NCBI RefSeq assembly: GCF_000003605.2
Contig: NW_003137329.1
Location: 223,113-286,897, forward strand
Reading direction: 5' to 3'
Origin: Saccoglossus kowalevskii
Lineage: Eukaryota; Hemichordata; Enteropneusta; Harrimaniidae
DNA: 63,785 nucleotides
Shown here: positions 1 through 14,200 of the stretch, one piece after another
How positions within the stretch are numbered: the first letter of the stretch is position 1
How the letters are laid out: every line of letters starts with the position of its first letter
Notes under the pieces: generated by a model
What the model was told of the DNA's origin: nothing
The model's input: only the letters and a program-made list of their open reading frames with translations
Databases searched by the model: none
Position numbers and translations under genes: made by a program

Positions 1-1282
1 TATTAGTATGCACAGAAAGATCTAGTTATGATGAAAAATGAAACTGTTGACTGGGTAGAGAATGCGCTAAATTGCTGCAAAGTGAACAAACATGTCTTAT
101 TGACACAAAACTAATATACCGATACACAATTTGGAATTTAGAAAGAAAAAAATGTTAAAATGTTGACAATGATGTAAAGGTTGTAAGGTGAATCTAAAAT
201 TCACATACTCACACAGCAGTCAGTTCAGCATGAAATGTACTCACATGCAAATGAATATGATAGACAATTATACAAATTCTAATCTTAAAACTGTTCGGAG
301 AGTCAGTGGGAAGCATTCCAGCTTTACAACTTAAATGCTATCTAACGACTCAAAGCTTGAATAAAAACTGATTGAATAATAATTCTTTCCTCGGTCACTC
401 AAAGTTTCACACACAGACATTTTTGTGGTATGCCATATTGTATTATGATTATGTGTATTTCTGAACAACAATTTATAATCTTTTGAAATTAATAAACCTG
501 TATTTATATAAATACCTGATTAAAAGTTTATGAATGAGTAGATATACTAAAGGAAGCTAAAATAAGATTCTCAACATACATATATGTATTTTGATGCATT
601 TATCAAGTATTGAAATAGATTATAGTGTGGTTATCATGCAAGTATTGCAAAGTATGTACAGTGTCAGTATCGTGACTGACATGTAGCAGAGGTCGTTATG
701 ATCCCGTACTGTTCGAGTGCATACTTAACATTATTCTTATGATAATCATAATTTAAGTCACAAAACGATAAAATATCCCAACATTATAAAGTATGCCATC
801 TTGTTTTTAAGTTTAAAAACTATTTTATAATTTTATTTACAGTTTATAATTATTATACATCTTTTTCTTACTTGTACCGGTAGTAATAATTTTGTGAGGT
901 TTACATCTGATAAGCACTTTACGAGATCTATGCTTGTGCGATCGTTTATGCTCAGTGACAATACCATGATGAGTTAGTACTGAAAGGTTAGAACGAGACA
1001 TAAATAATTAATAGGTCAATGTCGATGACACAGTTTTCTGAAAAGAGAAATTTTGAATTAATGATAGCAAATGTTTTAAACTAACTTTTTCCAGACTGCT
1101 AGTGTCAGATATTAGTTTGATAACAAAGTTTAGGAAAAACAAATAAATGAAAACACATTGAAACACTCAACATTGTGAAAGTTTACATCAATGATGAAGT
1201 AGTAAAAGGGTTAACAGAACTATTCACCCGATATATCAATACACTGACAAGGTAACCAAATCATGGAGTAGTCAATTTCATC
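1..1282. other. AT-rich intergenic or intronic sequence
   Basis: I see no coding exon, RNA gene or clear repeat here, only AT-rich sequence with scattered homopolymer runs. It could be intron of a gene lying outside the window. Confidence 0.5.
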
Positions 1283-1516
1283 TTAACCTTTTCACCACCA
1301 GTTCCCTCTTTTTATCACAAATTCATAAAATAGTCCTGTTTATAGTCTGCATTTTCCTTCAGAAGAACGAAAATAGCCAAATGTTTTGAGTAAAAACTGA
1401 AAATTTACTCAATTTCTTTCTGTTAGCTTCAAAATTAAAGTTCATTTCCAGAAATATTGAAAAATATAAGAAAAAAGTACAGAAAAATTTTGGTGAGAAT
1501 GTCTGAAAGGGTCAAT
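1283..1516 (+). mobile_element. Family C short inverted-repeat element, copy 1
   Basis: About 235 bp starting TTAACCTTTTCACCACCA. Two other copies with the same body lie at 22548-22785 and 32991-33228. Shared internal landmarks are a 'tcacaaattcataaaatag' type stretch, 'tatagtctgca' and 'tcatttccagaaat'. The right end here has decayed to 'ctgaaagggtcaattt'; copy 2 keeps the inverted end TGGTGTTGAAAAGGTTAA. It has no coding capacity, so it is a MITE-like non-autonomous element of unassigned superfamily. Confidence 0.75.
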
Positions 1517-1809
1517 TTCACTCATACAAGATTTAGCTCACAGATTTCCGGTGACACCATTACCGGAATTAGAAAAAACATAATTAATACAAATCAAGCG
1601 TAACTGAATATCATCAGGCTAATTATACCCTTGATATTGACTGGAAACAAGGATCAAATAACAAAAACTGATTAAAAGACGACTCGTTAACAAATAGAGC
1701 AGGTATTAACCGCATATCAAATCATTAGTGTAGATGGATAGCCGACCTTTGACCTTACCTACAGGGTTTCAAGCAAACAAAACAAACTTAAGCTTAAGCT
1801 TAAAATATT

Positions 1810-2146
1810 ATTGTTCATTTCCCCTTGGGATCAGAGTAATGAGAATCCATGTTTTCTTTGTTCATTTCCCCCTGGGATCAGAGTAATGAGAATCCATGTT
1901 TTCTTTGTTCATTTCCCCCTGGGATCAGAGTAATGAGAATCCATGTTTTCTTTGTTCATTTCCCCCTGGGATCAGAGTAATGAGAATCCATGTTTTCTTT
2001 GTTCATTTCCCCCTGGGATCAGAGTAATGAGAATCCATGTTTTCTTTGTTCATTTCCCCCTGGGATCAGAGTAATGAGAATCCATGTTTTCTTTGTTCAT
2101 TTCCCCCTGGGATCAGAGTAATGAGAATCCATGTTTTCTTTGTTCC
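1810..2146 (+). repeat. 47-bp minisatellite, seven copies
   Basis: Seven head-to-tail 47-bp units start near 1810, 1857, 1904, 1951, 1998, 2045 and 2092, followed by a partial unit (tttgttcc). Each contains 'gggatcagagtaatgagaat'. Copies 2-7 look identical; copy 1 differs by one base (ccccttggg against ccccctggg). Such homogeneity implies recent amplification or an assembly-sensitive locus. Confidence 0.97.
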
Positions 2147-4390
2147 AATACCTGTTTATGAGTTGGTGTACATTTTTTTTTAATGATACACACAATGTGA
2201 AACAATTTTTACTTCAATGATACGAGTTGAATTATTTTGTCAATTTTTTCATTCGTGTATTGCGGAGACCTTCATGGAACCAAATGAACCCACATGTCTA
2301 ATGTTTATGCTACAACAAAAGTCATTTTAAAATGAACTGTTGGTTGATTGAAATGTCATTTCCCAGGTATATTTCATATCATCATCAGCATAATACTTAC
2401 TTGGTATCAAAAAGATAAGTTTGACTCAGTACGCATGAAATTAAAAAACCTGAACAAGTTTGTAAAAAATGGAGCTCAAAAATCATTTAATTTCTTAATA
2501 TCATGCAAAGTCACAGAATGTCAACCAGGTCACAAAATAGAAAATGCTTTCTAAAAATTGTTATAGTATTCAAATAAAAAATTGGTGATTATATATAGTT
2601 ATTTTGTAATTTACGAGTAATTTTCAATAAAAATTTTGTAACTGTCTAGAGAGTGGAGTGCCTGTCTGAAATGACTGGTAGAGATATGGCTGGCAAAAAG
2701 CCTGGTGTCAACAAATAAATGGAAAAAAAGCAAATTAAAAGTGAGTAAACCATACTTGTTTCCATGGAAACAGACTTTCCTCCTAGTGTCAAGCCCTACT
2801 TTGATTTTATGGTAAATTGAACATTGTCAAAATACATGAGCTTCACATTCATAAAACTAGTTTGGGAACCCCAAGTTTTTTTTCTTAGGACTTTCCTATA
2901 GCAAGCCACAGGGAATAATTTAACAAAAATTTCCGGAAAATTTGTGTTTCGAAATGTTTAAGCTGGGTCCATCCTTAAACGCAGATGTGAACAAAATTTA
3001 CTTCATTATGAAAAAGATGAGTGTTTGGATGATTGAATTTTAAAGAGAAAGATGACTATCCCTGGGACTGTACTATGGAATTGTGGGAAACTATTATTCT
3101 AGACATTTTTATACTGTCAGTTTTACCATCAATATTTTACTACATTTTGCAGTAGTGAATATTTTCTCATGTGTCCCTGTGTCACAGGGAGGGAGAAACA
3201 CTCGATATTTAAAAACTTTCGTCTTCACAAATATCCTGCAATTATTTAATTATGAACAATTTAGCAATTACAGCAGTGCAGCTTATTAGGATGATCCTGA
3301 CTGGACTACGTCAAAATGCATGTATCAAGAACGTGGCAGAAACGTGTTCTAATTCATATACACATTCTTGCATTGGCCAGTACATGGTTAATTTCGTAAC
3401 AATAATTTAATAGTCATGTTATGTAGGTCGCTGGTTGTCTCATGAACGCCATGCCACATACTTTTTATCTTCAATTACAGTAACGATAAGATATAAAAAT
3501 TATAAAAATTCCTGTGTCATACATTTTGGGCACCCCTTTTTCGATTTTATTGCTATAAGAAGATTTTGTCTAATCAGGTTGAATTCTTTGTAGAAATGTA
3601 TGATTGGTACCGTTAGCTGACATACTGTGAAACAAAATTGGCAACTTACAGAGCATAAGTAAAAAGCTAAAACACAGTGTGATTAAAAATGGTTGTAAAT
3701 GTGAGTGTTGATATTAATACAATTTGTATACAAATAGCAGAAAATAATTTGTGAATCAAAAATAAGCAGAAATTATGGTTACATATTTGATATTTGAGTG
3801 ATATTTCACTCTGTAGTACGACAGACATCGATATAAATTCTATGAAAAAAATTAGTGAAAATGATTAATTATTATTATTATTAATTATCATTAGATAAAT
3901 TAAATCAGTGTTATCAGTATCCACAACACATTACTACAAGCTCTGGTACAAAAGAAACATTTGTTGACTAATCGTAGTAAGACTCAAATTGTGACATGAT
4001 AAATATGCTGTCATATTAGGTATTTCATCTGATCTAATGAACTTTTAGTTTCTATAACAGAGAGAATGTGAGTCTAGTCTAGATGGTGTTTATACAGGGA
4101 ATATTTCAAACTGTAATGTACGCAAGTCATACAGCGATAATGTAGGCAGGTCAAAGGTCAGAAAATCACATGCATGGCTCATCACTCTTTATAAGGGAAC
4201 CTCTCCAAAAGTTGTTCAATCACATGTTTTATTACTGATAACAGAAATTGATTGAAAGGATACTTTACATAAAAGCTGCTATATTTACACTCCATCAGGG
4301 TATTACAAAAAAAATTACCTTATTAAGATTAATCAATTACCTACTAATCATTCTAATTGCATTCTACTTTACTTGGGGGAGATATTTTTT
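2147..4390. other. Non-coding, AT-rich
   Basis: No supported gene. There is a short palindrome at 2757-2772 (separate entry) and an ATT microsatellite near 3865-3885. Small open frames at 2348 and 3083 show no domain, splice context or composition of coding sequence. Confidence 0.5.
2757..2772. promoter_or_regulatory. Perfect 16-bp palindrome TGTTTCCATGGAAACA, RFX-like
   Basis: TGTTTCCATGGAAACA is a perfect palindrome of two GGAAAC half-sites and recurs exactly at 15053-15068. It resembles the RFX X-box layout (GTNRCC...RGYAAC) but departs at the variable positions, so binding is uncertain. Confidence 0.3.
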
Positions 4391-4755
4391 TGAGAGGATT
4401 CCTAACTGAACACTTCAAGAAGATCCCTGACTGAACACTTTTGAGAAGGTCCCTGACTGAACACTTTTGAGAAGGTCCCTGACTGAACACTTTTGAGGTC
4501 CCTGACTGAACACTTTTGAGAAGGTCCCTGACTGAACACTTTTGAGAAGGTCCCTGACTGAACACTTTCGAGAAGGTCCCTGACTGAACACTTTTGAGAA
4601 GGTCCCTGACTGAACAGTTTTCGAGAAGACCCCTAATTGAACACTTTTCAAGAAGATCCCTAAGAGAAGAACCTTAGCTGAACACTTGAAAACATTCCAT
4701 ACCACAACACTTTGGAGAAGATCCCTAGTGGAATATTTTGGAGAAGATCCCTACC
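4391..4755 (-). repeat. 26-bp minisatellite, about 14 copies
   Basis: The core unit reads 'gagaaggtccctgactgaac' plus 'actttt' on the plus strand. Central copies are near-identical, one is cut to 23 bp, and both edges diverge ('aagaagatccctaag', 'tggagaagatccctacc'). Since 26 is not a multiple of three, minus-strand frames cycle through all registers and give Ser/Val/Gln/Lys-rich repetitive peptides (for example KVFSQGPSQKCSVRD). I treat these as by-products of the repeat. Confidence 0.95.
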
Positions 4756-7700
4756 CTAACCATACACTATAAAGAACACTAACATATAGCACTCAAAGCT
4801 ATCAGTAAACTTAATAACTAAAGATATCAGTTGATAAGATAGCACAGGAATTCCAATTGATTCCGATCCAACTTCTGTCATACAAGGCAACACTGGATTT
4901 GTTCCAACTTTTTCAGCTGTTAGCACAGACACACATAACACAAGACCGTTCAGGGATGATATTACAATAAATAATAAGTTCATTAATTAATTTTACAGAT
5001 TAAACACAAATTAAACACTCATGATTGCCAGCTCCATTTCAGATCCGATTGGCTAGACTTATTTTTTTATTAAATTAAATTATTTATATTCTCTATTGAA
5101 AAAAAGCAAATGGCCAAATTTCTTGAAATTTGAAAAAAAAATGATTCTTTGAGGTGAGGTTGATTTTAAAGCAACCATAATATGTACACACTGGAAACTA
5201 AAACTTTTGGATTTTTGGCCCACACTGACTTTAAGAAACTGAGCTGAAGTGTATGTACGAAATAAAATACAAATATTGATAAAAATAATGAGTACTATGC
5301 TAGTAAACAACAGACAAAGAAAAAACATCAATCATGCCATGGACTACTGCTTAGACCAAACCTTGGTATCCTAATATAAGGTTCAATACCTCCAATATCC
5401 AACAGTTTTACGATCCTGTCATACAAATTCCTTTTTGGAAATAATGTCATTGATAAGAAACAACATTACATGAAAATATTTGTCACAGATTATAGCTTTA
5501 AAATCTGGTTGTAATTTAAATAAATCTACCACACACTTTACATGTACTGCTTTAACCTAAGGCAATTCATTAAACCACCCGGACTTAAAAAAAATAAAAT
5601 GAAAATTTGTTCTAATTAGACATCTTAGCCTTAAAAATAATCTGATATGTCGTAAAAAAAAACACAGAACTGGCTTAAAACACATATGCAATAGATGATG
5701 GCCTAAAATCTTGTTGAATAATCAATGAAAAAAAAAAACTTTATTTCATGAACCCACAGTGTAAGTCAATTCATAAAATCACTTGGAATGGGAAAAAAAA
5801 GCAGAGTACAAGTCCAAAATGGTATCTACCAACAAACTGATAACAAATTGCAGAACCGATATAAAATACTTAAATTACTTAGCAATAAGTTCTGTGGTCC
5901 ACCAATATAATTTCCAAAATTTATTGAATCATGACCCTAAGACAGTAACTTTTTTGTGCCTTTTCCTAGGCTTATCAAATTGTAACATTATCTAACCTTT
6001 ATACAAAAATCGTTGAGACAAGGACTCACACTGAAGTCACGGAGGCATATAAATAAAGTTTCCATTGTGATAAATTCATCTCAAGTTACTTGAAATAAAA
6101 ATTCAATGACACACACACAGTCATAAATGTAGGAGATGAAATATTTACCATGCATCCTGACCAGCAATGGCCCATTATCGGAGAATTTCAACTTTGATCG
6201 CCCACCTTGAATCAGAAGACTGTCATTGTGTAATCCATCAGCTGATTATCACTGCCAAACAGTTCACTATCATTCCAATTTACATCATAAATACTATCCT
6301 CAAGTCAGCCGATGATAACGATGATGATGGACGATGTTTACCGACTGTCAGAACCCAGCCAAGTTCAGGGATATAAACAGCAACAGAGACTCTCTGGTTG
6401 GCAGATTTATACAGATCCTCGTATTACATGCAAACCTATATGGCCCAGGAAGCTCATTATCAAACCTACCCAATAGAGAAGACTCCACTTTAATTTATCC
6501 AATGTTCCTGCGTGATGACTACCATCTGTACCCATACCTCACATCTATACATCCCTTCAACAGCTGTTCCGACTGAAACCTCCCCCTTAGTGATAGTGTC
6601 CCTAATACTGAATCGCACTTGTTATTAACGATGAATAGTTACCGGGATTCGGAAAATTCCAAAAATTCTGTCAAGTATAATACTTCACACATAAAATACG
6701 ACTGGCCACCTCGGGCACATGTTGGTACATTGAACAACTCAAAGAGAGGCCACTGTAAATAAAATTCATGTTTCCACATAAAGTAACAACATTAATCAAT
6801 AATAAGTTTTGGCAGCAAAATATAAAAAAAATGACAAAGCTTCATAAAGTTTATTTAAAATGAGCAGGCAAAGGTGCAGCATTTTTGTGATTCCAGTTTT
6901 CATATGTGTATCCTAAGACATCAATCAGTGAACCTCACCTGGGAGACTTACCCTTGAGCTCTTTCCAATAAAGCATTTAAAAAAGGAAAGTGAACTCAGA
7001 TAAACAAGAAGCTAATATTGAATATCCTGATGGTTAATTAAGAATACTTGACATGTTCAAACCGATTCGCTAATTGGCTTGGGATTCATTTACATAGGGC
7101 CCCCCAGTGATGCCAAAATCACCCCTAACCACAGAACAGCATAATGTTTAAGTAGGCTTGCGTGATTTCACCATTCAATTGCCTGTCGCATTATTCAACA
7201 TGCTAAATGGGTTGAATGTGAAAACAAACTGTTATTTACACGTACGCACTGACGGAAGAGTTAAGATCACCGATGAAATCAGCGATGTGTAAAAGTAGTT
7301 GAAGTATGTTCCAAAACCCAGATGGATTAGAAACGGTTAATTTGATATGAAATATCCTGAATTCTTGCAGACAGATTGCGGACAGTACGGTTTCAATAAC
7401 ATCCCCAATCGAAACTCAAGATAAATAACAAAGAAATAAAATATATATAGTGTTCTATAAATCAGTTACTGGACAGTAACAGGAATTAAAACAATTTCTT
7501 TACAATAATTAATATTAGCTTACAGTTGAAGAACAAACAAAAACAAATTCGATTTAGGTAAAATATAAACAAATAAGTGTTTATTAAAAAGGTTTTTGGT
7601 ATATTTGGATATAAACTGACTTAAATGAATGATTTAAATTAACAAAATTTTGTTATTAAAAATTTTTGAAAGTAATATAGGAAAGATTATCATCTGGCTT

Positions 7701-8811
7701 CTTTTTTGAAAAATATTCTTTAAGTTATGACAGAAATTATTAAATTATATATCATGTACAGGTATATTAAAAATAATAGACTGACAGCAATACACTACAA
7801 GTTACCTCCACTATTGACAGAACACTTCTGTGACATCATTTTTGACGTATATGAGTGAAAGCGATGACGTTCAAAATGACAACTGTGTTTTGGTAGTGCA
7901 GTCATCCGTCATCCAGAATAAAGTAAAATCTGTCAAAAGCATAATAACCATTGATGGACGATTTAAAATGACCTCGGTGTCAGCAATTTACGTCATAGAA
8001 GGGCTGCAGCACTAGAGGGTACGACTTTTACGAAAGGTGAATTAATGCATGATAATATTCATATAACAGACATAATAAATATCTATAACATTGCAACTGA
8101 ACTTTCATAAAACAAAATGGGCTTGGTACATGGAAGTGCGCCCTCTATGCACTTTTTTTTTTCTGCAATGTATATCAGAAATGTAAGGAATTGATAGAAA
8201 TCGAAGACGTTTTAGCGCTAACAATCTAATGAGAGTGGGGGGGGGGGTAATCTCAGTCAGTAGAGATTGGTTGATAGTTTTCAATGAAAAAAAACTTCAA
8301 ATAACTTAAATCATCAAATATGCTTCTTCCTGAAGGGGAACTGTAACCTAAAAAGTATTACATAATAAATAATTTATAATACTTAGCAGATCGTTTACTA
8401 ACTATAATCACACAATCTAAAGAAATGTCAAGCAACTCGATGATGATGATACCTTGCAATTTGACTGACATTATGGAATGGTAATAATATCCGAAGACTA
8501 AACTGGAGAATAACAAAATCTGCAAGAGCTTGTGTTAACAGGATAGAATATTGAATCAATGTACCCTAAGGTATTTAGGTCACTAATGCAGTGATAAACA
8601 ATGTCATCATATCACAAACTGCATTTTATCTTGACTTACAACAGATCCTGACAGGTTAATAAGGTTAGTCATTTATTAACTGCCACCACTGTGGTGCAGA
8701 TAACAACTTATTAGATTTTTTTTTTAACATTATTAACCACACCACAGGCAGTAAATTGCCTGAACTGCCTGCCAGTGTTCTGTTCCACATTAGATACTCC
8801 ATAGGTATTAA
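4756..8811. other. Non-coding; locally less AT-rich at 6150-6590 and 7080-7420
   Basis: No exon could be supported. The 6150-6590 stretch is less AT-rich and partly open on the plus strand, but no domain or paired splice sites are visible. 7080-7420 has balanced, non-repetitive composition that might be conserved non-coding DNA. The string 'ggaagtgcgccctctatgca' at 8130-8149 matches a hairpin element end at 53441-53512. A poly-G run lies near 8237-8248. Confidence 0.45.
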
Positions 8812-9110
8812 AAGGGGTTTTTCTAGAAAAAAACTGCAAGAGGGAGCAGTGCAATTCAGCGGCGCCACCAAGTAGGGGAGATAGGGTTCTCCCTACCAGG
8901 ATGTGGAGTTTTTGATAATTCTAACTTAAAAAGGAGCATTCTATGGCTTCCTTGGGGCCAAAATTACTATCAGACAAGTCACAGTTGAAGACTGTGGCCA
9001 CGTGTGATTCCTGGTCAATCAGAAATTTATGGTTGCCAGAGGACCTGCTTCCCAGGGTAAGGGGTACATGGCCATGGCATGAGGGTGCTTGTTCGCTTAT
9101 TTAATCCACA
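8812..9110 (+). mobile_element. Family E hAT-type MITE, copy 1
   Basis: About 299 bp. It starts near 'aaggggtttttctagaaaaa' and shares with the copy at 15290-15536 the blocks 'gtggagtttttgataat', 'ttctatggcttcctt', 'cagttgaagactgtggcca' and 'catggccatggcatgagggt'. The flanks ggtattaa (8804-8811) and tgtattaa (9111-9118) agree at 7 of 8 bases, consistent with an old 8-bp target duplication. The termini have drifted from CAGGG. A minus-strand open frame at 8665-8871 only overlaps the element. Confidence 0.75.
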
Positions 9111-10499
9111 TGTATTAAGCTAAGTAAACTATTACCACTAACTTGTTAGGCACAATCATGCAGATTTTATTCAGCATATGTAATTAGAATAATAAAATCA
9201 TTTTATTCAACAGAAAATTGTGATCACAATGTATACACTTGTACAAAGAAATTTCGGCTACTGATAAATTTTACATTTGAAAACTTTATAATAATATCTA
9301 ACTTAAACTAAAGTAAGCTTCAAATCCCTGATAATTGCTAGATATTATGATTAACATGTTTATGAAGGTGGGTGAGATTATTATTTTAACTATTTATTTA
9401 TTTTTGTTATTCCAAGCATTTTATATCTTTTGAACACCATAATTTTCCCTGCCAAAATTTGTCCATTTATACATTATCTCGTGTAATTTTTTGGAACAAA
9501 TATACATAATTTTTTATTGGCTATGATCTTGATTAAAATTTTGAGAAAAATATATCGGTAAAAAAAATGAGATAGGTTCTAATTTGTGACTGGTGTCAAG
9601 AGTTGACATCAGCACTCAGTTAAAACTATTTGATTTAAAGTATATATTTTTGCACTGTAATGAAAATATAAAATTACTTCCTAAGCTATTGATGTTTTTT
9701 CTCCATTTTTGTTTATGAAATTGTTAAAAATTATGACATATATCCCAGGGCTTGAATTTCACAGTTGAGAAAGTAACAATCTCATATCTAAAATTTTTAA
9801 AATTGCTTTTGCAAACAAGAATAATATCAAAGGGGATCAAGACAAACTCATTTGGTATCAAGGCAATGGACCTTGATGTATATGTGAAGTACAGGCCCTG
9901 CTACCCTGACAAACTATTGCCACAAAATAAACTATCAATAAACTTAATTTTTTAACAACACTTGTAGCGAATGGTACATTATGTCTATTTTGTCCAAAAT
10001 TAACAAAAACCTGAAAAAGACATGTGCAAAATGTGGCACCAATAACTCTGACATTCAAAAGGTCAGACTACAGAATAGCAAATTTTCACAAGTTTATGAT
10101 GTATGTACATCACTGCAAACTGAGCAAAAAGTTCTATAAGTGCTTTTCATTTTTCCAGTTATGTCTTCACCTACATGACACTATACTAGTTGTAACATAA
10201 ATAGATCTCTGGGCTCATGTTTGTAATTTTGAATTTACTAGCTTGCCTGTAAATGCAAAACTGGCTGTAAGCTATATATTTCCAGAAACTGGTCAATAGC
10301 AATACGTAAACACACGTTGCTGTGTGAGCTCACAAATGCATTAACATTTTTGATGAATGTCACTTTAAATTCTAGTGCTGTTAAATACCTTTACACAATC
10401 AGACATTTTTCTATTTAGAATTCTGTTTGCTAGTCATTCAATGTATGCTTGTCTGCATGCAGTTGTTTTTTCTAAAAACATTTCGCACAGTATGTTTGA
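9111..10499. other. Non-coding; contains a degenerate dispersed repeat
   Basis: 9430-9620 ('ctgccaaaatttgtccattt', 'tgatcttgattaaaattttg') resembles 33485-33620 and 41525-41680, so it is probably an old dispersed repeat. Nothing else is supported. Confidence 0.45.
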
Positions 10500-11258
10500 T
10501 ATAAAAAGACAACCACAGTATACAATCAACATGGATTAAGCATGTAGACAACATATTAGGGGAACACGATGTTAATGAAATTGAAAAAAAAATTATTGTG
10601 AGTAACAGTAATCAATTGTCAAAAGTAATTAAATTAAAACTGACAAATGATTATATTTTGTCTTTGAAAAATCAATTAACAAAAGCAAATAGTAAGGATT
10701 GTGAAAGGAATAAATTGAGGACTTACTGTTTATTTAAAGAAAATTTTGAGTTTGAAAATTATCTGAAAAATATAAATAATTTCAACCTTCGAAAAATATT
10801 AAGTAAATTTAGACTCAGTGATCACAATTTATAGATTGAACTAGAGAGAAGGAACAAACCAAAAATTTTGTTAGATTTCAGAACATAAAAAAGATGTAAC
10901 GTAAATTCTCTTGATGATGAGAAGCATTTTATCCTTAAATGTCCTTCCTTTAAAAGTGAAAGGAAAAGACTTTTTGAAGATTGTGATCTCAAGTCCAATT
11001 TACCAGATGATATTTTTATTGAGGTAATGAAAAATACAAAAGCCCTTTCACTATAGCTTAAAGATACTATCTATAAATCTCCTGATTAAAAGTTGCGAAA
11101 ATAGTGAAGTTTTTATTTTGATATTTCTTTAGTCTTTATTTTTTTAAGTTTTGTTTGTTTTTATTTCATTTGTTTATTCTTGACTTGCTATTCTCTTCAC
11201 CTTACTAAATCCTCTGATGATTTAGTTGTGTAATAAAGTTATTATTATTATAATTCAC
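10500..11258 (+). mobile_element. LINE (CR1/Jockey-like) ORF2 3' end, decayed
   Basis: The plus-strand reading frame gives the typical C-terminal segment of an invertebrate non-LTR retrotransposon polyprotein: TWIKHVDNILGEHDVNEIEK, then LRTYCLFKENFEFENYL and LRKILSKFRLSDHNL followed by a stop (10832-10834). After the stop the same register continues with IELERRNKP, an in-frame stop, then LDDEKHFILKCPSFKSERKR, the Cys/His-bearing tail of these ORFs. It ends in a short ATT tail near 11240-11252. Reverse transcriptase and endonuclease are absent (5' truncation, usual for LINEs). At least two internal stops make it a pseudogene. Family placement is from memory of motif patterns. Confidence 0.85.
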
Positions 11259-14200
11259 AGAAATATCTGTCTCAATATTTTCTAGTCACTAGTGAACAGT
11301 AAAATGTAACTTGCTAGAGTTTTGTGATGAGCTGTTGGTCAGAATCAAGTTTGTAGACCCGTGGAATTCTCTCAAAAAGATTTCACTGTTAACTACTTGT
11401 TGTTCTGCAAATCCATGGATAAATGATCAAATATATATGTAATCTACATTCAACAAAGCTACCTTGATCAAATATTGAGTAAATTTGATTGGTAGATTGA
11501 AAATTTAAACTGACCAATGAACAACAAGTATTCTTGTGAGGCCAGCCTATAATCAGTCATGTTTGAATATATTTGCATAACTAATAAGATAAATTGGTTA
11601 TTGTTCCTAGGCGACTACAGGGATTGGATAAAGAAAAGTATACAGACTATACATGCACATGTTGTTAAAAACGCTTGTTTTTTGTTGTTTTTTTCTGTGA
11701 AAACCATCTCTAATCAGTGAAAAAGCAGGGAATGAAATTCTTAAAAATATACAAGCAGCCAAATTAACATTTATATACTATTCCACATCTTTCAGACAAA
11801 TTCAGTGCTATTGTTTAACATTCAAGAAATATTTTCATTACAAGTTGGTGAAACAGGGGTGACCTCGTAAAGTTTCCCCTACAAATAATATTAAATAGAC
11901 CTGACTATGACATTAAACTAAGACAAGCATTCTGAATGCAGTACCAATCTTTATTGAAGTTTTAAAGATTCAAGTCCTAACACATTGTAGGACATCTGTT
12001 ATATATTAGATCAGCAGTAAAATCACATATAAATAAATTATAGTGATAGCTTGCATAAAACTGACTGCACTGCATGTGTATTTTAATATCAACATAAACA
12101 CCGAGAATAAAATATTAATACACTGTACCTGAATTCTTTGATGTCAATTTAACTTTTCTTTTACAAAATAAACTAAAACCTTTTTTTTTAAATTTTATCA
12201 AAAATGTTGCTTAAGACAAGTAGGTAAAATAAAGCAATTTTAATGTAGTGTAATCTAACAAAGAAATTTTACAAAAATATATAAAATTGTGCAAAAATTG
12301 CATCACCGTTTATGCAGGAAAATTATGGCACTGATAATCTTGAAAATTGTAGACACACCCCCACTGGGAATATAAAATGTCAGGTTTGGTAAAAGTGAAT
12401 ATTTTATCAATTTGTATTACATGCATGTACAAATAGTAGAGGTCAGAGGTCAAGACAGTTGGAGACAGGGCATACTGATAAACAGACCAATAAATGAGAG
12501 ACAGTTAAACGAAATGTTATTATTACTTGAATATAAACTAACTATAAAATACAAAGTAGGAATGCCAAATGTCATTCGATCTATCAAACAGAGTTTTAGA
12601 TTGAGTGAATCAAGTCTCATGCTCCATTAATCTAATTCCTAACTTGGCCACAGAGGGCATACTTGATGCTACTGTCAGAGAACTGGACTAATACAGACAG
12701 CCCCTTCCAAGGTAATACGGAACAGTCCCTGTTCAATAGCAATCAAGACTGATATGAGCCAGCCATTTTGAATTAGAGCTTGAAACAAATGCATTTTAAT
12801 ATGTGTGACATTATGTACAAGGTAGCTGTTAAATTTGATTCCAATCAGACTCTGGAATAGCATTCGTTTAATGTCCGCCCATTGGCCATTTTGAGTCTGA
12901 TCTGAAAAAGATTATGTGCATTCAGTTTGATTTTAATGCATTTTTAGATTAATATCTGCTATTCGGCCATCTTGAACCAGCCCATTATCAAATGAATGTA
13001 TATGCAAATGTGTGACATGATGTAAGTATAAAGCTTTAATGTGATTGGTCAAGCCATATCAGACATATGATTTCAGAACAGCATTTATTGAAACAAAACA
13101 TTTTGATTTCAATGTAAAAACATGCATCAAGTAATATATTAACATATATTAAAATGAAGCTGACACAATTTCACATTTAATAAGTTCTTTTATTGTCTTG
13201 CAAAATCTTTTAGAAAATATATATTTGAAAGAAATCTGTCCATACATGACGAAAATACAGTTTTGGATTGATTGTTTTGTGAGATTTTTATAACAAAAAT
13301 GGCTTTCACTAGTTTCACAGCAAAAAAACAAAGAAACTTTGAGTAAAATTTACTTGAAAACGCAAATAAATAAATATAACAGGTTACGCACTTTCCAAAC
13401 AAGATAATAAGTCACAGATCAAACAGTTTGAATAAATATTTCATCAAAAACTGTGGATTCAATGAAAGTGATAAGTCTTTTTCTACCCCATAGCTTATAC
13501 CCTTCTAATATTCCGATTATTTCCTTCACTGTTCTTACCATTGTTAACACATTGCCTTCTGAGAGCTTTCATAAATGAATGGGAAAAAAAGTTTAAGTAA
13601 TAAACCATTTACCATTTTAACCGTCCAGGACCTAAACACATCTCAAGAGAAAGCTATTTTGTATCAGCTCCGACTGTCGTTACTCTGTTAATAAAAATGA
13701 TTGATACAGTCACAGTAAACACAAAACCTGACAAGCAAGTTCCCAAAAGGCACAAGAATCCATCAATAATATAATAAACTATATATTAAGCAGATTGGTA
13801 GTTGTGGTGTCCATAGCATGACTCCCTCATGGCTAATTGGGATTCAATGAAGCAGAGTGAATTACTATGAATATTTAAATTAACATTGATTCCAAAAATG
13901 CCGGCTTTCATGTGTAATTCTATAATATTTGATATGTTGCCTCGTGAGAATTATTTATTAAGTTAGAAGATGGGAAATTCTATATTTGCTCAATTAGAAT
14001 GAAAAGTACTTTTCAGTTTACAATTGTATATTACCATCTCATAAAAACCATGTTGCTGAAAATTTATCTATTCAAATGAACTTGACACAATTTAATAAGT
14101 TCTTTTATTGTCTCATGTATCCATTTATTTAGAAAATATATACTTTATCAGTGCTTGAATATGCACGGTAATTTCATACGAAAGGTATATCAGAAATAAA

